Shown here: piece after piece, positions 33,632-43,646 of the stretch
How the letters are laid out: the number at the start of each line of letters is the position of its first letter
Position numbering within the stretch: the stretch's first letter is position 1
From: Allgaiera indica
GTDB taxonomy: Bacteria > Pseudomonadota > Alphaproteobacteria > Rhodobacterales > Rhodobacteraceae
Assembly (NCBI RefSeq): GCF_900106675.1
Contig: NZ_FNOB01000020.1
Coordinates: forward strand, 1 to 64,000
Length of the DNA stretch: 64,000 nt
Reading direction: 5' to 3'
Made by a program: the position numbers and the translations under genes
Notes under the pieces: model-generated
Told to the model about the DNA's origin: nothing
The model's database searches: none
Seen by the model: only the letters and a program-made list of their open reading frames with translations

Positions 33632-34765
33632 ATGAAAAAGACGTTGCTGGTGTTTGGCACGCGGCCAGAAGCTATCAAGATGGCCCCGGTCGTCGACGCA
33701 CTGAAGGCGACAGCAGGTCTGGACGTGCGGGTTGCCGTGACCGCCCAGCACCGGGAAATGCTCGATCAAGTTCTCACACTGTTCGACATCGTGCCGGATT
33801 ATGACCTTAACGTCATGAAGCCGGGGCAAGGTCTTACGGAAGTCACAACCGCTGTGCTCTTGGGCATCAAGGCCGTCTTGGAAGAGTTCGCGCCCGACCT
33901 AGTGCTTGTTCATGGCGACACGACGACGACCATGTCGGCTTCGCTCGCGGCATACTATCAGCAGACCCCGGTCGGGCATGTCGAAGCCGGGCTACGCACC
34001 GGCAATATCTATTCGCCATGGCCTGAAGAGATAAACCGGAAGATAGCTGGTACGATAACCAGCCTGCACTTCGCGCCGACCGAACGGGCGGCCGCAAACC
34101 TCAAGAGCGAGGCGGTAGATCCGGCAACCATCTCGATCACGGGAAACACTGTCATCGACGCACTGCTCGATGTGGTCGAGCGGCTGGAGCGTAGCCCCGA
34201 GCAAAGCGAGGCGTTCGACCGTGCTTTCGGTCTCGACCTGTCGAAGCGCATGATCCTCGTGACCGGGCATCGGCGCGAAAGCTTCGGCGGCGGGTTTCAA
34301 CGGATTTGCGCCGCGCTCGCCGCGCTGGCAGAGCGGAAGGACGTGCAGATCGTCTATCCGGTCCACCTCAACCCGAACGTCAAGGGTCCGGTCGAGGAAA
34401 ATCTGAGCGCGCTTGAGAGGGTGAAACTGATCAAGCCACAGGACTATCTGCCTTTCGTGCATCTGATGCGGCGGGCGAGCCTCATTCTGACCGACTCAGG
34501 CGGGGTTCAGGAAGAAGCGCCGTCTCTAGGCAAGCCGGTTCTGGTGATGCGCGACACGACCGAGCGGCCCGAGGCGGTTGATGCGGGGACCGTTAAGTTG
34601 GTAGGAACCGACACTGCGAAAATTCTGCGCGAAGCCACTACGCTTCTCGACGACAGCGTGGCCTTCGACGCGATGGCCCGCGCTCACAATCCCTACGGCG
34701 ACGGACTTGCGTCAAAGCGCATCCGCGACACCATCGTTAAATTCTTCGGTCTCGAGAGAGGGTAG
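33632..34765 (+). CDS. wecB: UDP-N-acetylglucosamine 2-epimerase
   Basis: This 377-residue cytoplasmic enzyme turns UDP-GlcNAc into UDP-ManNAc. It shows the family start [14 protein letters not shown], the [20 protein letters not shown] and [11 protein letters not shown] segments, GHRRESFG, and [20 protein letters not shown]. Length is normal. GGAGG lies before ATG 33632, and a TTG at 33629 is ignored. It is the first gene of the operon and is followed after 5 bases by wecC, so the pair supplies UDP-ManNAcA for the polymer. Confidence 0.93.
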   Translation: MKKTLLVFGTRPEAIKMAPVVDALKATAGLDVRVAVTAQHREMLDQVLTLFDIVPDYDLNVMKPGQGLTEVTTAVLLGIKAVLEEFAPDLVLVHGDTTTTMSASLAAYYQQTPVGHVEAGLRTGNIYSPWPEEINRKIAGTITSLHFAPTERAAANLKSEAVDPATISITGNTVIDALLDVVERLERSPEQSEAFDRAFGLDLSKRMILVTGHRRESFGGGFQRICAALAALAERKDVQIVYPVHLNPNVKGPVEENLSALERVKLIKPQDYLPFVHLMRRASLILTDSGGVQEEAPSLGKPVLVMRDTTERPEAVDAGTVKLVGTDTAKILREATTLLDDSVAFDAMARAHNPYGDGLASKRIRDTIVKFFGLERG

Positions 34766-34770
34766 ACATA

Positions 34771-36036
34771 ATGTCCGATCATGCGTTCCAGCGTGTTTCC
34801 GTCATCGGCCTTGGGTACATCGGGCTGCCGACCGCGGCGATGCTGGCCTCGCGCAAGCTCGAGGTCGTGGGTGTCGACGTCAATCAGCGCGCGGTCGACA
34901 CGATCAACTGCGGGGAGGTGCATATCGTCGAGCCGGATCTGGACATCATCGTGCGTGCTGCAGTCTCGGGCGGATACCTTCGCGCAACCACCAAGCCCGA
35001 GCCCGCGGAGGCCTTTCTGATAGCGGTTCCGACGCCATTCAAGGGCCACAACCACGACCCAGACCTTAGCTATGTCGAGGCCGCGGCGCGCAACATAGCG
35101 CCAGTGCTCAAGTCCGGCGATCTGGTGATCCTCGAGAGCACCTCTCCGGTCGGTGCGACCGAGGCAATGGCCGACTGGCTTGCGGCGGCGCGCCCGGACC
35201 TCAGCTTTCCGCAGACGAAGGGCGAGGAGTCGGACATCCGGATTGCGCATTGCCCAGAGCGCGTGCTGCCCGGCAAGGTGATGCAGGAACTGATCATCAA
35301 CGACCGGGTAATCGGCGGTATGACGGCCGCCTGCGCCGCGCGCGCCGTCCAGCTGTATGAGACCTTCGTCACCGGCAAATGCGTCGTGGCCTCGTCGCCG
35401 CGGGTGGCCGAGATGGCGAAGCTGACCGAGAACAGCTTCCGCGACGTGAACATCGCCTTCGCGAACGAGCTTTCGCTTATCTGCCACAGATTTGCGATCG
35501 ATGTGTGGGAGTTGATCAGCCTTGCCAATCGTCACCCGCGGGTCAACATCCTACAGCCCGGCCCCGGCGTCGGCGGCCATTGCATCGCGGTCGATCCGTG
35601 GTTCATTGTCTCGTCCGCCCCGGACGACGCCAAGCTGATCCGCACCGCACGCGAGGTGAACGACGGCAAGCCCGGGTGGGTCTTGGACCGGATCGACGAG
35701 GCCATCGCGGCGTTCCTGCAGCGGCATCCGGAGCGTAGCGTGAACGACGTCCGGGTCGCCTGCTACGGGTTGGCCTTCAAGCCCGATATCGACGATCTGC
35801 GCGAGAGTCCGGCTATGAAGATCACTAAGGCAATGTCGCAACGCCACAAGGGGCCGCTGCTTGTCGTGGAGCCCCATATCGAGGAGCTGCCTGCGGGTCT
35901 GTGCAATGCGCGCCTCGTCACCTACGACGACGCGGTCGAGACCGCCGACGTCCATGCGATTCTGGTAGCGCATTCGGCGTTCCGCTCGAGGTCCGTGGCG
36001 TCAGACTACGTGGTCGACACGATCGGGGCGCAATGA
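34771..36036 (+). CDS. wecC: UDP-N-acetyl-D-mannosamine dehydrogenase
   Basis: This 421-residue NAD-dependent enzyme oxidises UDP-ManNAc to UDP-ManNAcA. It has the Rossmann start SVIGLGYIGLPTAAMLA, ESTSPVGATE, AKLTENSFRDVNIAFANELS and the catalytic Cys271 in GVGGHCIAVDPWF. Length matches WecC. It follows wecB by 5 bases. The resulting acidic sugar agrees with the lyase-like and amidotransferase genes later in the locus. Confidence 0.92.
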   Translation: MSDHAFQRVSVIGLGYIGLPTAAMLASRKLEVVGVDVNQRAVDTINCGEVHIVEPDLDIIVRAAVSGGYLRATTKPEPAEAFLIAVPTPFKGHNHDPDLSYVEAAARNIAPVLKSGDLVILESTSPVGATEAMADWLAAARPDLSFPQTKGEESDIRIAHCPERVLPGKVMQELIINDRVIGGMTAACAARAVQLYETFVTGKCVVASSPRVAEMAKLTENSFRDVNIAFANELSLICHRFAIDVWELISLANRHPRVNILQPGPGVGGHCIAVDPWFIVSSAPDDAKLIRTAREVNDGKPGWVLDRIDEAIAAFLQRHPERSVNDVRVACYGLAFKPDIDDLRESPAMKITKAMSQRHKGPLLVVEPHIEELPAGLCNARLVTYDDAVETADVHAILVAHSAFRSRSVASDYVVDTIGAQ

Positions 36037-36106
36037 CCTTGGGACCGGGACTTGACCATAGGGTCGGCGAAGACCTCGTGCCGCGTCTGGCCGTGGCATA
36101 TTAGAC

Positions 36107-37477
36107 ATGGCGGAATTCTGGATACGTCTGTTGATCCTGTTGTCGGTCGGTACCGGCCTCGCAGTCACGCTTCGACTGGCGGACAGACGTTTCCAGCAGG
36201 CCCAGAAATTGGTGTTCCGCTTCACCATATTTTCCTATTCGCTTACCTATTTTCTGGGCATATGCATGATCTTCCTGCTCGAAAATACAGCCTTTTCGCT
36301 GTATTTCAGCAAGGTGGTATTCTTCACTCGCGGCTCCGTGAATTTCCGGATCTTCTTTCTTTCACTGATTCCCTTTGTCTGTCTTCTTGCCGTCGCCTGG
36401 CTCCCCCGGATCCGGCTCAGGCGCGCCGGCACGCCGAAGGCGCGCCGGCAGTGGTCCTCATTCGCGGTGACGTTCCTGACAGCGGGCATGACGCTTTTCA
36501 CCTGTGCGGGGTTCGTCGGGGGCGACTTTCCGATGCTGCTGGGAAATACCCTGTCCTTCGGCAATATTTCCGGAATCGGCGCACTGTATCAGCTTCGCTT
36601 CCAGGCGACGAGCCAGCTGCACACGATCGAGGCCGGCATCATGTACGGCACATTGCCTGCGTTGATGACCGGGCTCCTGCTTTACGAAGGCCGCTACGTT
36701 CCGATCATGCGCGTCTTCGCTGCTGTCACGGGACTGGCCGTCGTGATCATGAACCTGGGCCTCTTCCAGGTCGCGCCGCTGATGACGATCGTGCTGCTGT
36801 ATGTCATGACGCGCGCCCTGATCAGCGATTGGTCGGTGTTCAACTGGAGAAACGTGGCCATCGGCAGTGCGTTTCTGACGGTCTATTCGGCCTATAGCCT
36901 GATAAAATCTTCCGGTGGGGGCATTTCGTTCTTTTCGACGTTGTTTGACATCATGATGCGAATGCCGGTGGCAGGCCCGTATCTCGTACAGATGAAACTG
37001 GAGAATCCCGGAACCGTCAATTCCGCGACTTACCTTCCGCAAGCACTCGGATATTACATGTTCCCCGAAATCGCGGCGAGCAATTCGCACATATCCATGC
37101 CGCAGCCGAGTTTCATGGTCTCATGGTTCTATGATGGGACGATGATGTCCGCCGTGCTCATGTTCCTCGCGCTACTGTTGCCGTTCTGGTTCGCGCGGTT
37201 CCTGATGTCGTCGATCTCCGCACGGAACGTCGGGCAGCCGACCTTTCCGCAGACGACGCTCGTTTACAGCCTGTTTCACTACATCTACTACCTCTTCCAG
37301 ACCAGCCACTTCGAGACCTTTGTGTCGAGCTACAGCGTGATTTTCCCGCTGATGCCCGCCGCGGTCTACCTGGCGTTGTCCCTCCTGCTGAAGCCTAGAA
37401 AGGCGTTTCGCGGACGCCCGCGATCACTTTTACAAGGAACTCTGATCCATGAAACAACTGCTCATCAAGTCCGGTAG
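36107..37477 (+). CDS. Wzy-like polysaccharide polymerase (membrane)
   Basis: This 456-residue inner-membrane protein has about ten to twelve hydrophobic segments, beginning with FWIRLLILLSVGTGLAVTLR and TIFSYSLTYFLGICMIFLLE, and a larger soluble loop around residues 280-330. That profile fits an O-antigen/EPS polymerase that joins repeat units in the periplasm. Sequence identity within the family is always low, so the call rests on topology and on the neighbouring flippase and glycosyltransferase genes. Its 3' end overlaps the next gene by 29 bases. Confidence 0.65.
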   Translation: MAEFWIRLLILLSVGTGLAVTLRLADRRFQQAQKLVFRFTIFSYSLTYFLGICMIFLLENTAFSLYFSKVVFFTRGSVNFRIFFLSLIPFVCLLAVAWLPRIRLRRAGTPKARRQWSSFAVTFLTAGMTLFTCAGFVGGDFPMLLGNTLSFGNISGIGALYQLRFQATSQLHTIEAGIMYGTLPALMTGLLLYEGRYVPIMRVFAAVTGLAVVIMNLGLFQVAPLMTIVLLYVMTRALISDWSVFNWRNVAIGSAFLTVYSAYSLIKSSGGGISFFSTLFDIMMRMPVAGPYLVQMKLENPGTVNSATYLPQALGYYMFPEIAASNSHISMPQPSFMVSWFYDGTMMSAVLMFLALLLPFWFARFLMSSISARNVGQPTFPQTTLVYSLFHYIYYLFQTSHFETFVSSYSVIFPLMPAAVYLALSLLLKPRKAFRGRPRSLLQGTLIHETTAHQVR

Positions 37478-39572
37478 CGTCTTCCTGAAGGAAGTGCCGG
37501 CGCCGACCGTCGCGCCGCGGAACGTGCTGGTCAGGCTGACCCGTTCCTGCGTGAGCGTGGGGACGGAGATGGCAGGGATCAAGATGTCCGGTCTTCCGCT
37601 GTACCGCCGCGCGCTCAAGCAGCCCCATCACATGAAGAAGGCCCTACAGATGATGAAGGACCAGGGCGCGATGCGGGTCTACAAGCAGATCAAGGGCAAG
37701 CTCGATGCGGGGATGCCGATCGGCTATTCGGCGACGGGCGAAATCGTCGCTGTCGGCGAAGATGTGGAGGGGTTCCGCATCGGCGACAGGGTTGCCTGCG
37801 CCGGCGCGGGGATCGCCAACCATGCCGAGCTCGTCGACGTCCCCGTCAACCTGTGCACCCCGGTGCCCGAGGCCCTGGACTACGATGCCGCCGCGACCGT
37901 GACCCTGGGCGCGATCGCGATGCAGGGGGTGCGGCGGACTCAGCCAACATTAGGCGAAAACGTCGTCGTGATCGGGCTTGGAATTCTCGGGCAGATCACG
38001 GCGCAACTGCTGCAGACGAGCGGGTGTCGGGTGATCGGCACCGATATCGACCCGGCCCGCATCGCTACAGCTCTGGAAAACGGAATGCATGACGGGGTCA
38101 ATCCCGCCGATGGCGATGTGGTCGACCGCATCACAAAGCTTACCGACGGCTACGGTGCGGATGCGGTTGTTATCACAGCCGCCTCGGCCAGTGACGCGAT
38201 CGTCTCGCAGGCGTTCCAGGCCTGCCGCCGGAAGGCGCGCGTCGTGCTGGTCGGGGACGTAGGGCTGAACTTGCAGCGCAGCGATATCTACGCCAAGGAA
38301 CTCGATTTCCTCGTCTCCACCTCCTACGGCCCCGGCCGCTATGACTCGAGCTACGAGGAAGAGGGTCAAGATTATCCGATCGCCTACGTCCGCTGGACCG
38401 AGAACCGCAATATGCAGGAATATCTGCGACTGCTCGCCGAGCGGAAGATCTCGCTGGCGAACATGCTCGATCCGCCGTTCGACATCGATCGGGCCGAAGA
38501 GGCCTATTCCCAGCTGCAGGGAGACGGCAAGAAACCGCTTCTCGTGCTACTTTCGTATCCCGAGACGGAGCGGGTCGCCTCTCCGAGCCTGAATCTCTCG
38601 ACCCGGGCCAAGAAGAGCGGCGCGATCGGTGTCGCGGTGGTCGGCGCCGGCGGCTTTGCACAGGCGATGCACCTTCCGAACATGCAGAAGATGGAGGCAT
38701 TCGATCTTCGCATGGTGATCAACCGGACCGGCCTCTCGGCGCGTTCCGTGGCCGAGCGTTTCGGCGCGACGGATGCAGGGACGGATTTCGAGGCGGCGTT
38801 GTCCAACGACGCGGTCGACCTCGTGATGATCGCGACGCGTCACAACTTGCACGCCGAGATGGTCCTCCAGGCCCTCGAGGCCGGAAAACACGTCTTCGTC
38901 GAGAAACCGCTGGCCCTAACGCGCGAAGAACTTGCCCGGATCGAGGCGTTCTACCGCGATCGCAGCGCCGCGCCGCTGCTGATGACCGGGTTCAACCGTC
39001 GCTTCTCGCCTGCGATGAGCGAAGCCAAGGCACGGCTTGCCGGCCGCACCTCGCCGCTGATCTGCACCTATCGGATGAACGCGGGCTTCGTCCCGGGCGA
39101 TCATTGGGTGCACGGCGCGGAAGGCGGCGGGCGAAATATCGGCGAGGGCTGCCACATCTACGACCTCTTTACCTTTCTGACCGGTGCGCGCCCGGAAGCG
39201 GTTTCGGCATTCTCCATGGTGCCGGAGAGCCGTCACTGGCATCGCAATGACAACTTCTCGGCCACAATCCGCTATCAGGACGGGTCGGTCTGCAATCTGA
39301 TCTACACAGCGATGGGAAGCAAAGAGCACCCCAAGGAGCAGGCTGAAATCTTCTGCGACGGCATGGTGATGGCGCTCAACGACTACAAGTCGCTGACTAT
39401 CTCGGGCGGCAAGGGCGGCTGGTCGAGCAAGATCATCGAGAAGGGACAATTCGAGGAACTCCAAGCCCTGGCGTCCGCCCTACGCGATGGCGGCGATTGG
39501 CCCATTCCCCTACAGGAGCAGAAGGACACGACCGAAGTCAGCTTCGCCGTAGAAGATCTGATCGCGGAATAG
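37449..39572 (+). CDS. Two-domain oxidoreductase: MDR dehydrogenase fused to Gfo/Idh/MocA
   Basis: This 707-residue fusion has an N-terminal medium-chain dehydrogenase domain (~1-365: GYSATGEIVAVGEDVEGFRI, GDRVACAGAG, NVVVIGLGILGQITAQLLQT) and a C-terminal Gfo/Idh/MocA domain (~385-707: VAVVGAGGFAQAMHLPNMQK, EAGKHVFVEKPLALTREE, MTGFNRRFSP). Such fusions occur in polysaccharide clusters beside asnB and heparinase-like genes and presumably modify a sugar nucleotide by successive redox steps. The exact substrate is unknown. It starts inside the wzy gene. Confidence 0.85.
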   Translation: MKQLLIKSGSVFLKEVPAPTVAPRNVLVRLTRSCVSVGTEMAGIKMSGLPLYRRALKQPHHMKKALQMMKDQGAMRVYKQIKGKLDAGMPIGYSATGEIVAVGEDVEGFRIGDRVACAGAGIANHAELVDVPVNLCTPVPEALDYDAAATVTLGAIAMQGVRRTQPTLGENVVVIGLGILGQITAQLLQTSGCRVIGTDIDPARIATALENGMHDGVNPADGDVVDRITKLTDGYGADAVVITAASASDAIVSQAFQACRRKARVVLVGDVGLNLQRSDIYAKELDFLVSTSYGPGRYDSSYEEEGQDYPIAYVRWTENRNMQEYLRLLAERKISLANMLDPPFDIDRAEEAYSQLQGDGKKPLLVLLSYPETERVASPSLNLSTRAKKSGAIGVAVVGAGGFAQAMHLPNMQKMEAFDLRMVINRTGLSARSVAERFGATDAGTDFEAALSNDAVDLVMIATRHNLHAEMVLQALEAGKHVFVEKPLALTREELARIEAFYRDRSAAPLLMTGFNRRFSPAMSEAKARLAGRTSPLICTYRMNAGFVPGDHWVHGAEGGGRNIGEGCHIYDLFTFLTGARPEAVSAFSMVPESRHWHRNDNFSATIRYQDGSVCNLIYTAMGSKEHPKEQAEIFCDGMVMALNDYKSLTISGGKGGWSSKIIEKGQFEELQALASALRDGGDWPIPLQEQKDTTEVSFAVEDLIAE

Positions 39573-39607
39573 GTCAAGTCGTCATCTGAGTTGCCGGGGG
39601 ACAAGCG

Positions 39608-41632
39608 ATGTGTGGAATTACGGGAATCTTCGGATATGGCCGTCAGAACCATGTTTCGGCGGAAGTAGTCGGTCGAATGCGCGACACCATGGTGCATCGC
39701 GGCCCCGACGGCGCGGGGTTGTGGATCGCCGACAACGGCAGGGCTGCGTTTGGTCACCGCCGGCTCTCGTTTCTCGATCTGGCGGAAGTGGCGAACCAGC
39801 CGATGCCGAACGAGGACGGACAGGTCTGGATTGTCTTCAACGGGGAGGTCTACAACCACGCCGACCTGCGCCCTGTGCTTGAGGCGGCGGGCCATCGCTT
39901 CCGCACCGACCACTCGGACACCGAGGTGCTCGTGCACGGGTTCGAGGAGTGGGGGATGGAGGGGCTGCTCTCCCGCCTCTACGGCGATTTCGCCATCGTC
40001 ATCTACAGCGCCCGTGAAGACAAGCTCTACTTGGCGCGCGACCGCGCGGGCGTGAAGCCGCTCTACTTCAGCGCTGTCGACGGCCAGTTCATTTTCGCAT
40101 CCGAGATCAAGGCGCTTCTCGAACATCCTTCGGTCGAGCGCGACATCGACCCGCAGGCGATGATCCACTACCTCAGCTTCATGACGACGCCCGCCCCGAT
40201 GACGATGTTCAAGGGCATCTCGAAACTTCCCGCCGGCACCTGGATGAAGATCTCCGGCGACGGCAGCGTCGAACATTCTCGCTATTACTATTCCGAACCC
40301 GGCAATGGCATCGACCCTTCGGTCACCAAGGGGCTTTCGGATGCAGCGCTCGAGGACTTCTACCTGAGCGAAACCCGGCGGCGCCTGCGCGAGGCCGTGA
40401 GCAAGCGCATGGTGTCGGACGTCCCGATCGGCGTGTTTCTGTCGGGGGGGGTAGACAGCTCGACCAACCTGGCGCTGATGACCGAGCTCTCGGACAAGCC
40501 GATCGAGACCTTCTCGGTCGGCTTCAAGGACTTCACCCATCTCAACGAATTACATTTCGCCCGCAAGGCCGCGGATCATTTCGGGGCCAACTACCATGAG
40601 GTGCTGATCGACGAGAGCGACATGATCAGCTACCTCGACACTCTGATCTATTCCCAGGACGAGCCGCTGGCAGACTGGGTCTGCATTCCGCTGTATTTCG
40701 TGTCGAAGCTTGCTCACGATGCGGGCGTGAAAGGGGTTCAAGTCGGCGAAGGCGCGGACGAACAGTTCTGCGGCTATGCCAGCTACATGGGCTATCTAAA
40801 CCTGTATCACCGCTATTATCAGCCGTTTCAGAAGTATCTTCCCGGCCCCGTCCAGCGGACGATCGGCAAGATGGCGGTCGGCGCCGTCGGCCGGCATCCG
40901 AACCGCGCAGCCTATGCCGACGCGATCGACCGTGCGGCGCGCAACCGCGAACATTTCTGGTCGGGTGCGATGGTGTTCTGGGATGCGCAGAAGCGCCACC
41001 TGATCCGCCCCGACGCGATCCAGGCGGCGGCGTCGGCTTCCTACCCGACGAAGATCGGCATGATGCCCGAAAGCTACCACGAAGGGGACAGCTACAGGGT
41101 CATCCAGGATTTCATGAGCGAATTCGATGGCCGCAATCCGGGGCAGGACGCGCTGACGCGGATGATCTACAGCGAGATGCGCCTGCGGTTGCCGGAACTG
41201 CTGCTGATGCGGGTGGACAAGATTTCGATGTCGACCTCCTTGGAAGCGCGCGTGCCGTTCCTCGATCACGACATGATCGACTTTACCTTCGACATTCCCG
41301 AAAGCTGGAAGACGAAAGGAGGCATGTCGAAATACCTGCTGAAGAAGGCCGTCGAGGGCCTCATTCCGAACGAGCTCATCTATCGCAAGAAGATGGGGTT
41401 CGCAGCGCCCATGGCCGACTGGCTGCGCGGCGAATTCGGGCGCAGCGCGATCTCCCGGATCATGGCCTCGCCACTGATGTCCCGCGGCTTCCTGAACCCG
41501 ACTTTCGTTCAGTTCCTCTATGACCGACATGTCTCGGGCAAGGCCGATGCGAGTACCGAGATCTGGACGCTCTACAACCTGACCGCCTGGTATGATTACT
41601 GGATCGCCGGTCCCCGGCGCCAGGCCGCCTGA
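39608..41632 (+). CDS. AsnB-type glutamine amidotransferase
   Basis: This 674-residue protein has an N-terminal Ntn glutaminase (Cys2 in MCGITGIFGYG, then DTMVHRGPDGAGLW) and a C-terminal PP-loop synthetase (SGGVDSS at 279-285, then EGADEQFCGY). Class B asparagine synthetases make Asn from Asp and Gln. Copies in polysaccharide loci (for example WbpS) are thought to amidate uronic acids, so turning ManNAcA into its amide is a reasonable role here, by inference. It is one gene in a tightly packed operon. Confidence 0.85.
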   Translation: MCGITGIFGYGRQNHVSAEVVGRMRDTMVHRGPDGAGLWIADNGRAAFGHRRLSFLDLAEVANQPMPNEDGQVWIVFNGEVYNHADLRPVLEAAGHRFRTDHSDTEVLVHGFEEWGMEGLLSRLYGDFAIVIYSAREDKLYLARDRAGVKPLYFSAVDGQFIFASEIKALLEHPSVERDIDPQAMIHYLSFMTTPAPMTMFKGISKLPAGTWMKISGDGSVEHSRYYYSEPGNGIDPSVTKGLSDAALEDFYLSETRRRLREAVSKRMVSDVPIGVFLSGGVDSSTNLALMTELSDKPIETFSVGFKDFTHLNELHFARKAADHFGANYHEVLIDESDMISYLDTLIYSQDEPLADWVCIPLYFVSKLAHDAGVKGVQVGEGADEQFCGYASYMGYLNLYHRYYQPFQKYLPGPVQRTIGKMAVGAVGRHPNRAAYADAIDRAARNREHFWSGAMVFWDAQKRHLIRPDAIQAAASASYPTKIGMMPESYHEGDSYRVIQDFMSEFDGRNPGQDALTRMIYSEMRLRLPELLLMRVDKISMSTSLEARVPFLDHDMIDFTFDIPESWKTKGGMSKYLLKKAVEGLIPNELIYRKKMGFAAPMADWLRGEFGRSAISRIMASPLMSRGFLNPTFVQFLYDRHVSGKADASTEIWTLYNLTAWYDYWIAGPRRQAA

Positions 41633-41651
41633 CCGTCCGAAGGGATATAGC

Positions 41652-43646
41652 GTGCGCCGACTCCTCCGCATCTTCAGGATTTTCCTGACCTCACCACGCT
41701 ACGTCCTCGACCGTGTCGGTCGCGAGGCGCTGATGGAGATCGACCGCTGGCGCCTGCCGGCGATGGAACGGTGGCTGACCGCGCCGCGGCTTGCGCGACG
41801 CATGGGGTATCGCGAGCTCGGCGCCGCTTGGACGGCATTGGCGCAGCGACCCTTCAACTTCGTGACCGACCGCGCCGCGGCCGACGCATTCATGGGCGAG
41901 GTCGAGCGCGCCGAGATCATCGAGCGTGCCGAACGCGCGATGCGGCGCGAGATCGAACTGCTCGGCAGCGGGCCGATCCGGCTTGGCACCCCGGTCGACT
42001 GGCATCTCGACCCGAAAGTCGGACGCCGCTGGCCGCCGCAATTCTGCCGCCGGATCGAGTATTCCAACCGGGGTGAGCCGAGCGACGTCAAGATGCCGTG
42101 GGAAATCTCACGCCTACAATGGCTCATCCCGGTCGGACAGGCCTATGCGATGACCAAAGAGGAAAGGTTCGCGGACTTTGCCCGCGACGTCCTCAACGAA
42201 TGGATCGCGCAGAACCCCACCGGCTACAGCGTCAACTGGTCCTGCACCATGGAGCCTGCGCTGCGCATCCTGACGTGGGTGTGGCTGTTTCACGTCTTCG
42301 CGGGGTCGGCGTCCTGGGCCGATACCGATTTCCGTAGCCGGTTCTTGCGGGCGCTCTACATGCACGGCGTCTTCGTCGAGCGCCATATCGAGCGCGGACG
42401 GGTGAACGGCAACCATTACACTGCGGATGCCGCGGGCATGGTTTGGGCGGGACTGTTCTTCGACGGCACAACCGGCGCCCGCAGCTGGGCCGAGACGGGC
42501 TGGCGTATCCTCGAGTCCGAGATCGTGCTGCAGGTGCATCCCGACGGCGTGGATTTCGAGGCCTCAAGCGCCTACCACCGTCTGGTGGCCGAACTCTTCT
42601 GGATCGCGGCCCATTACCGCGCGGCCTCGGGGGCGATGCCTTCGCCGGTCTTCGCGGACAGGCTGAGGGCAATGGCCGAGGTGACCCGTCACCTGTGCCG
42701 CAACGACGGGACCACGCCACATTGGGGCGACAACGACGACGCGCGGGCCCTGCCTTTCGGGCTGCAGCCCCTCGACGACCACAGATATCTTCCCGACCTG
42801 ATCGACCTGACCCTCGGGACGCGGGCGGCGATGACCGCCCCGCCGGAGTGCCGACAGGAAGTTCACTGGGTGTTCGGCGCGCGGCCGGCCGAGACGCCCC
42901 CGGAACCCGGCTCTCGTGGCTTCCGCGACGGCGGTCTTTTCGTGATGCGGGACGCGCGCAGCCATGTGACGATCGACTGCGGCCCCATCGGGCTTGGCGG
43001 TCTGGGCGGGCACGGGCACAACGACGCGCTGTCGTTCGAGATGTGGCAGGATGGGCAGGAGCTGATCGTCGATCCGGGCTCCTATGTCTACACCGCCGAT
43101 TTCGAGGCCCGGAACCGGTTCAGGTTCACGGCCAGCCACAACACGCCTCAGGTCGGCGGCGCCGAGATCAACCGGCCTTGGTCGGACGACGATCTGTGGC
43201 ATCTGCACGACGACGCTCAGGCCGAAAGCCTTCTATTCGAGGACGAGGGTCAGCTTTGCAGGTTTGCGGGGCGTCACCAGGGCTACCGCCTGCTTTCCCC
43301 CGGCATCACGATCGAGCGCCATATTACCCTCGACCGTCAAAGCGGGACCCTGGCGATCGAGGACCGGTTCGAGGCGAGCGGACCGGTCAGCGGCGAGGAG
43401 GTGACGATCCCGTTCCACCTGGCGCCGCGCGTCGCGGCGACCCTCGGTCGCTCCGGCGTGCTGCTGGTCGCGGGCGACGTTCGCCGTCTGCTGCGCTGCA
43501 CCTTGCCGGGGCAGGCGCGCCTGACGATCGAAGATGCGGAGGTGTCGCCAAGTTATGGAGTCTGTCAACCAAGCAAGAAGGTGGTCCTGCGCGTTCCCCT
43601 TGAAGACGGCCTCGTCGTGCAGGCCCGGATCGAGCCCGCGCCGTGA
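41652..43646 (+). CDS. Alginate_lyase/heparinase II-III family protein 1
   Basis: This 664-residue protein has a helical toroid domain (~150-400, including NGNHYTADAAGMVWAGLFFD and DFEASSAYHRLVAELFW) and a beta-rich heparinase II/III C-terminal domain (GHGHNDALSFEMWQDGQELI, then VDPGSYVYTADFEARNRFRF). These enzymes cleave acidic glycans by beta-elimination. GTG 41652 is preferred as start; an earlier frame would overlap asnB by 41 bases. No classical signal peptide is evident. It may trim or edit the polymer during synthesis. Confidence 0.8.
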   Translation: MRRLLRIFRIFLTSPRYVLDRVGREALMEIDRWRLPAMERWLTAPRLARRMGYRELGAAWTALAQRPFNFVTDRAAADAFMGEVERAEIIERAERAMRREIELLGSGPIRLGTPVDWHLDPKVGRRWPPQFCRRIEYSNRGEPSDVKMPWEISRLQWLIPVGQAYAMTKEERFADFARDVLNEWIAQNPTGYSVNWSCTMEPALRILTWVWLFHVFAGSASWADTDFRSRFLRALYMHGVFVERHIERGRVNGNHYTADAAGMVWAGLFFDGTTGARSWAETGWRILESEIVLQVHPDGVDFEASSAYHRLVAELFWIAAHYRAASGAMPSPVFADRLRAMAEVTRHLCRNDGTTPHWGDNDDARALPFGLQPLDDHRYLPDLIDLTLGTRAAMTAPPECRQEVHWVFGARPAETPPEPGSRGFRDGGLFVMRDARSHVTIDCGPIGLGGLGGHGHNDALSFEMWQDGQELIVDPGSYVYTADFEARNRFRFTASHNTPQVGGAEINRPWSDDDLWHLHDDAQAESLLFEDEGQLCRFAGRHQGYRLLSPGITIERHITLDRQSGTLAIEDRFEASGPVSGEEVTIPFHLAPRVAATLGRSGVLLVAGDVRRLLRCTLPGQARLTIEDAEVSPSYGVCQPSKKVVLRVPLEDGLVVQARIEPAP

